From assembly GCA_045580645.1 (NCBI GenBank), contig JAZNOG010000050.1, positions 1 to 6,374 on the forward strand: a DNA stretch of 6,374 nucleotides. The letters run 5' to 3'. Of this stretch, positions 5,595 to 6,374 are shown one piece after another. Positions within the stretch are counted from its first letter, which is position 1. Every line of letters begins with the position of its first letter. The position numbers and the translations under genes were made by a program. The notes beneath the pieces are model-generated. The model saw only the letters and a program-made list of their open reading frames with translations, searched no databases and had not been told where the DNA came from. The DNA comes from HGM10836 sp045580645 (GTDB taxonomy: Bacteria > Bacillota_I > Bacilli_A > RF39 > UBA660).

Positions 5595-6129
5595 ACTAGC
5601 AAAAGAAGAAATACTTACAGATAGTATTGTAGATGGTGATGGACTAAGAGCAGTTATTTGGACACAAGGTTGTTCTCATAACTGCCTTGGTTGTCATAAT
5701 CCAGAAACACATGACTTTAATGGTGGTGTTTTAGTAGATATTGATGTAGTAAAAAAAGAACTAGATGAATTAAAAGGACAAGATGGTATTACTTTATCTG
5801 GGGGAGATCCTTTCTTTCAAGCAGAAGCTTGCATAGAAATAGCAAAATACGCTAAAGAATTAAATCTAAATGTTTGGTGTTACACGGGATTCTTATTTGA
5901 AGATTTAATTAAAAATCCAAAAACACTTGAACTATTAAAATATATAGACGTATTAGTAGATGGAAAATTCCAATTAGAAAACAAAAGCTTATGCATTTTA
6001 TTTAGAGGATCAACAAATCAAAGAATTATAGATGTAAAAAAAAGTTTAAAACTAAACAAAACTTGTGTAATTAAAAAATATGATAAACATGAAACAAAAA
6101 AGAAAGTGACAACACACTTATTTGTATAA
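5584..6129 (+). CDS. nrdG: Anaerobic ribonucleotide reductase activating protein (radical SAM)
   Basis: NrdG is the radical-SAM activase that uses a [4Fe-4S] cluster and S-adenosylmethionine to generate the glycyl radical on NrdD. In its 181 residues the cluster motif is C30-x3-C34-x2-C37 (TQGCSHNCLGCHNPETH), preceded by the family's D-S-I-V-D-G-D-G-L-R entry. SGGDP (72-76) is the SAM-binding GGE-like motif. The C-terminal signature is LFRGSTNQRIIDV (139-151). The last 30 residues are lysine-rich and less conserved. The start codon lies inside the end of nrdD (11-base overlap), with no clear ribosome binding site ahead of it. Translation therefore probably depends on coupling to ribosomes finishing nrdD. 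A terminator follows, so nrdDG forms a closed two-gene unit. Confidence 0.96.
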   Translation: MKIRLAKEEILTDSIVDGDGLRAVIWTQGCSHNCLGCHNPETHDFNGGVLVDIDVVKKELDELKGQDGITLSGGDPFFQAEACIEIAKYAKELNLNVWCYTGFLFEDLIKNPKTLELLKYIDVLVDGKFQLENKSLCILFRGSTNQRIIDVKKSLKLNKTCVIKKYDKHETKKKVTTHLFV

Positions 6130-6152
6130 AAAAAATATTGAATTAACTAAAT

Positions 6153-6193
6153 AGATATGGTAAACTTATCTTAAGAATAAACCATATCTTTTT
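6153..6193 (+). terminator. Rho-independent terminator of nrdDG
   Basis: AGATATGGT (6153-6161) pairs with ACCATATCT (6181-6189), and a T-run covers 6189-6193. The 19-base interior can form a second small stem, CTTA (6165-6168) with TAAG (6172-6175). The T-run is short. Because the next gene starts at 6215, the structure could also act as a leader element for that gene. Confidence 0.65.
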
Positions 6194-6214
6194 GTATGGA
6201 AGAAGGAGTTAATT

Positions 6215-6374
6215 ATGAAGAAAAATCTAACAAACAAATTTTCGTCTGGGGGGGGGGCAGTTTACTAACAAAATAACAAAAACCCTTCCGATAATACTAA
6301 TAATATTTTTAATTACATTTGTAATAGGAATAACTATTGCAATATATAATTATACAAAAACAGGTAATCAAAAT
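6215..6374 (+). CDS. 5' end of a membrane protein gene, frame broken by a poly-G tract (putatively phase-variable, OFF as given)
   Basis: AAGGAG (6203-6208) precedes the ATG at 6215 by six bases. The first eleven codons give MKKNLTNKFSS, then ten Gs follow. As written, the frame reads G-G-G-A-V-Y and stops at 6266-6268. With one G fewer the frame is TCT-GGG-GGG-GGG-CAG and stays open for 39 more codons to the window edge (QFTNKITKTLP, then a hydrophobic helix to about residue 44, then Y-T-K-T-G-N-Q-N). This predicts a short basic cytoplasmic leader, one transmembrane helix and an extracytoplasmic region beginning at the window edge. That is the usual start of a chemoreceptor, sensor kinase or other membrane sensor, but the visible part cannot distinguish these. 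The out-of-frame downstream part contains no ATG, GTG or TTG start within the window, so G10 should give no full product. No convincing promoter is seen. Confidence 0.7.
6248..6257 (+). repeat. Homopolymeric G10 tract within the 5' coding region
   Basis: Ten uninterrupted G residues lie 34 to 43 bases into the gene. The next longest G-run I see in the window is five. Nine, or any multiple of three, restores the reading frame. Poly-G runs of this length are classic slipped-strand sites, but they are also common places for sequencing or assembly errors. Confidence 0.9.

Noticed and set aside
6138..6166. TTGAAT-N17-TAAACT as a promoter for the poly-G gene
   Set aside because: The -10 is poor and overlaps the left arm of the nrdG terminator; it is too weak to list as a feature.
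6287..6294. TCCGATAA, resembling a sigma-28 (flagellar/chemotaxis) -10 element near the putative sensor gene
   Set aside because: It lies downstream of the start codon inside the coding frame, and no TAAA-type -35 is at the right distance.

Overview
The window is a very AT-rich, gene-dense stretch of chromosome in which every gene lies on the + strand. The base composition, strong AGGAGG-type ribosome binding sites, short U-tailed terminators, an oxygen-sensitive class III ribonucleotide reductase with its activase, and rubrerythrin all point to an obligately anaerobic, low-GC Bacillota, probably a gut-type commensal. This is inference and I cannot name the species. Tryptophan is encoded by TGG and the visible stops are TAA or TAG, so nothing suggests a reassigned code.

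Layout. Positions 2-271 hold the C-terminal end of an Rpn-type (PD-(D/E)XK) nuclease/transposase-family protein. A promoter at 279-307 then drives a one-pass membrane protein with an FxLYD domain (331-774), closed by a terminator. Next come a DUF6512-like multi-pass membrane protein (858-1391), rubrerythrin (1459-2001, with a PerR-box-like palindrome over its -10), a divergent UMP kinase (2038-2745) and an unrecognised 90-residue membrane-anchored protein (2804-3076). The second half is the two-gene nrdD-nrdG unit (3228-6129), with its own promoter, a palindrome over the -10, an 11-base gene overlap and a terminator.

The right edge is the most interesting part. A new gene begins at 6215 with a good ribosome binding site, but eleven codons in it meets an uninterrupted run of ten G residues (6248-6257). 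In the sequence as given, the frame hits a stop at 6266-6268. With nine Gs the reading frame continues unbroken to the window end and encodes a short cytoplasmic leader followed by a clear transmembrane helix. A G10 tract in DNA this AT-rich, exactly at the 5' end of a surface or sensor gene and one base out of frame, is what a phase-variable contingency locus caught in the OFF state looks like. A homopolymer sequencing error is the main alternative.

How the genes work together: nrdD and nrdG make deoxynucleotides anaerobically, and UMP kinase feeds pyrimidine nucleotide supply. Rubrerythrin detoxifies peroxide, which would protect oxygen-sensitive enzymes such as the NrdD glycyl radical and the NrdG iron-sulfur cluster. 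The remaining genes are small envelope proteins of unknown role. Most are separately promoted and separately terminated, so apart from nrdDG and possibly rbr-pyrH this is a row of single-gene units rather than one operon.
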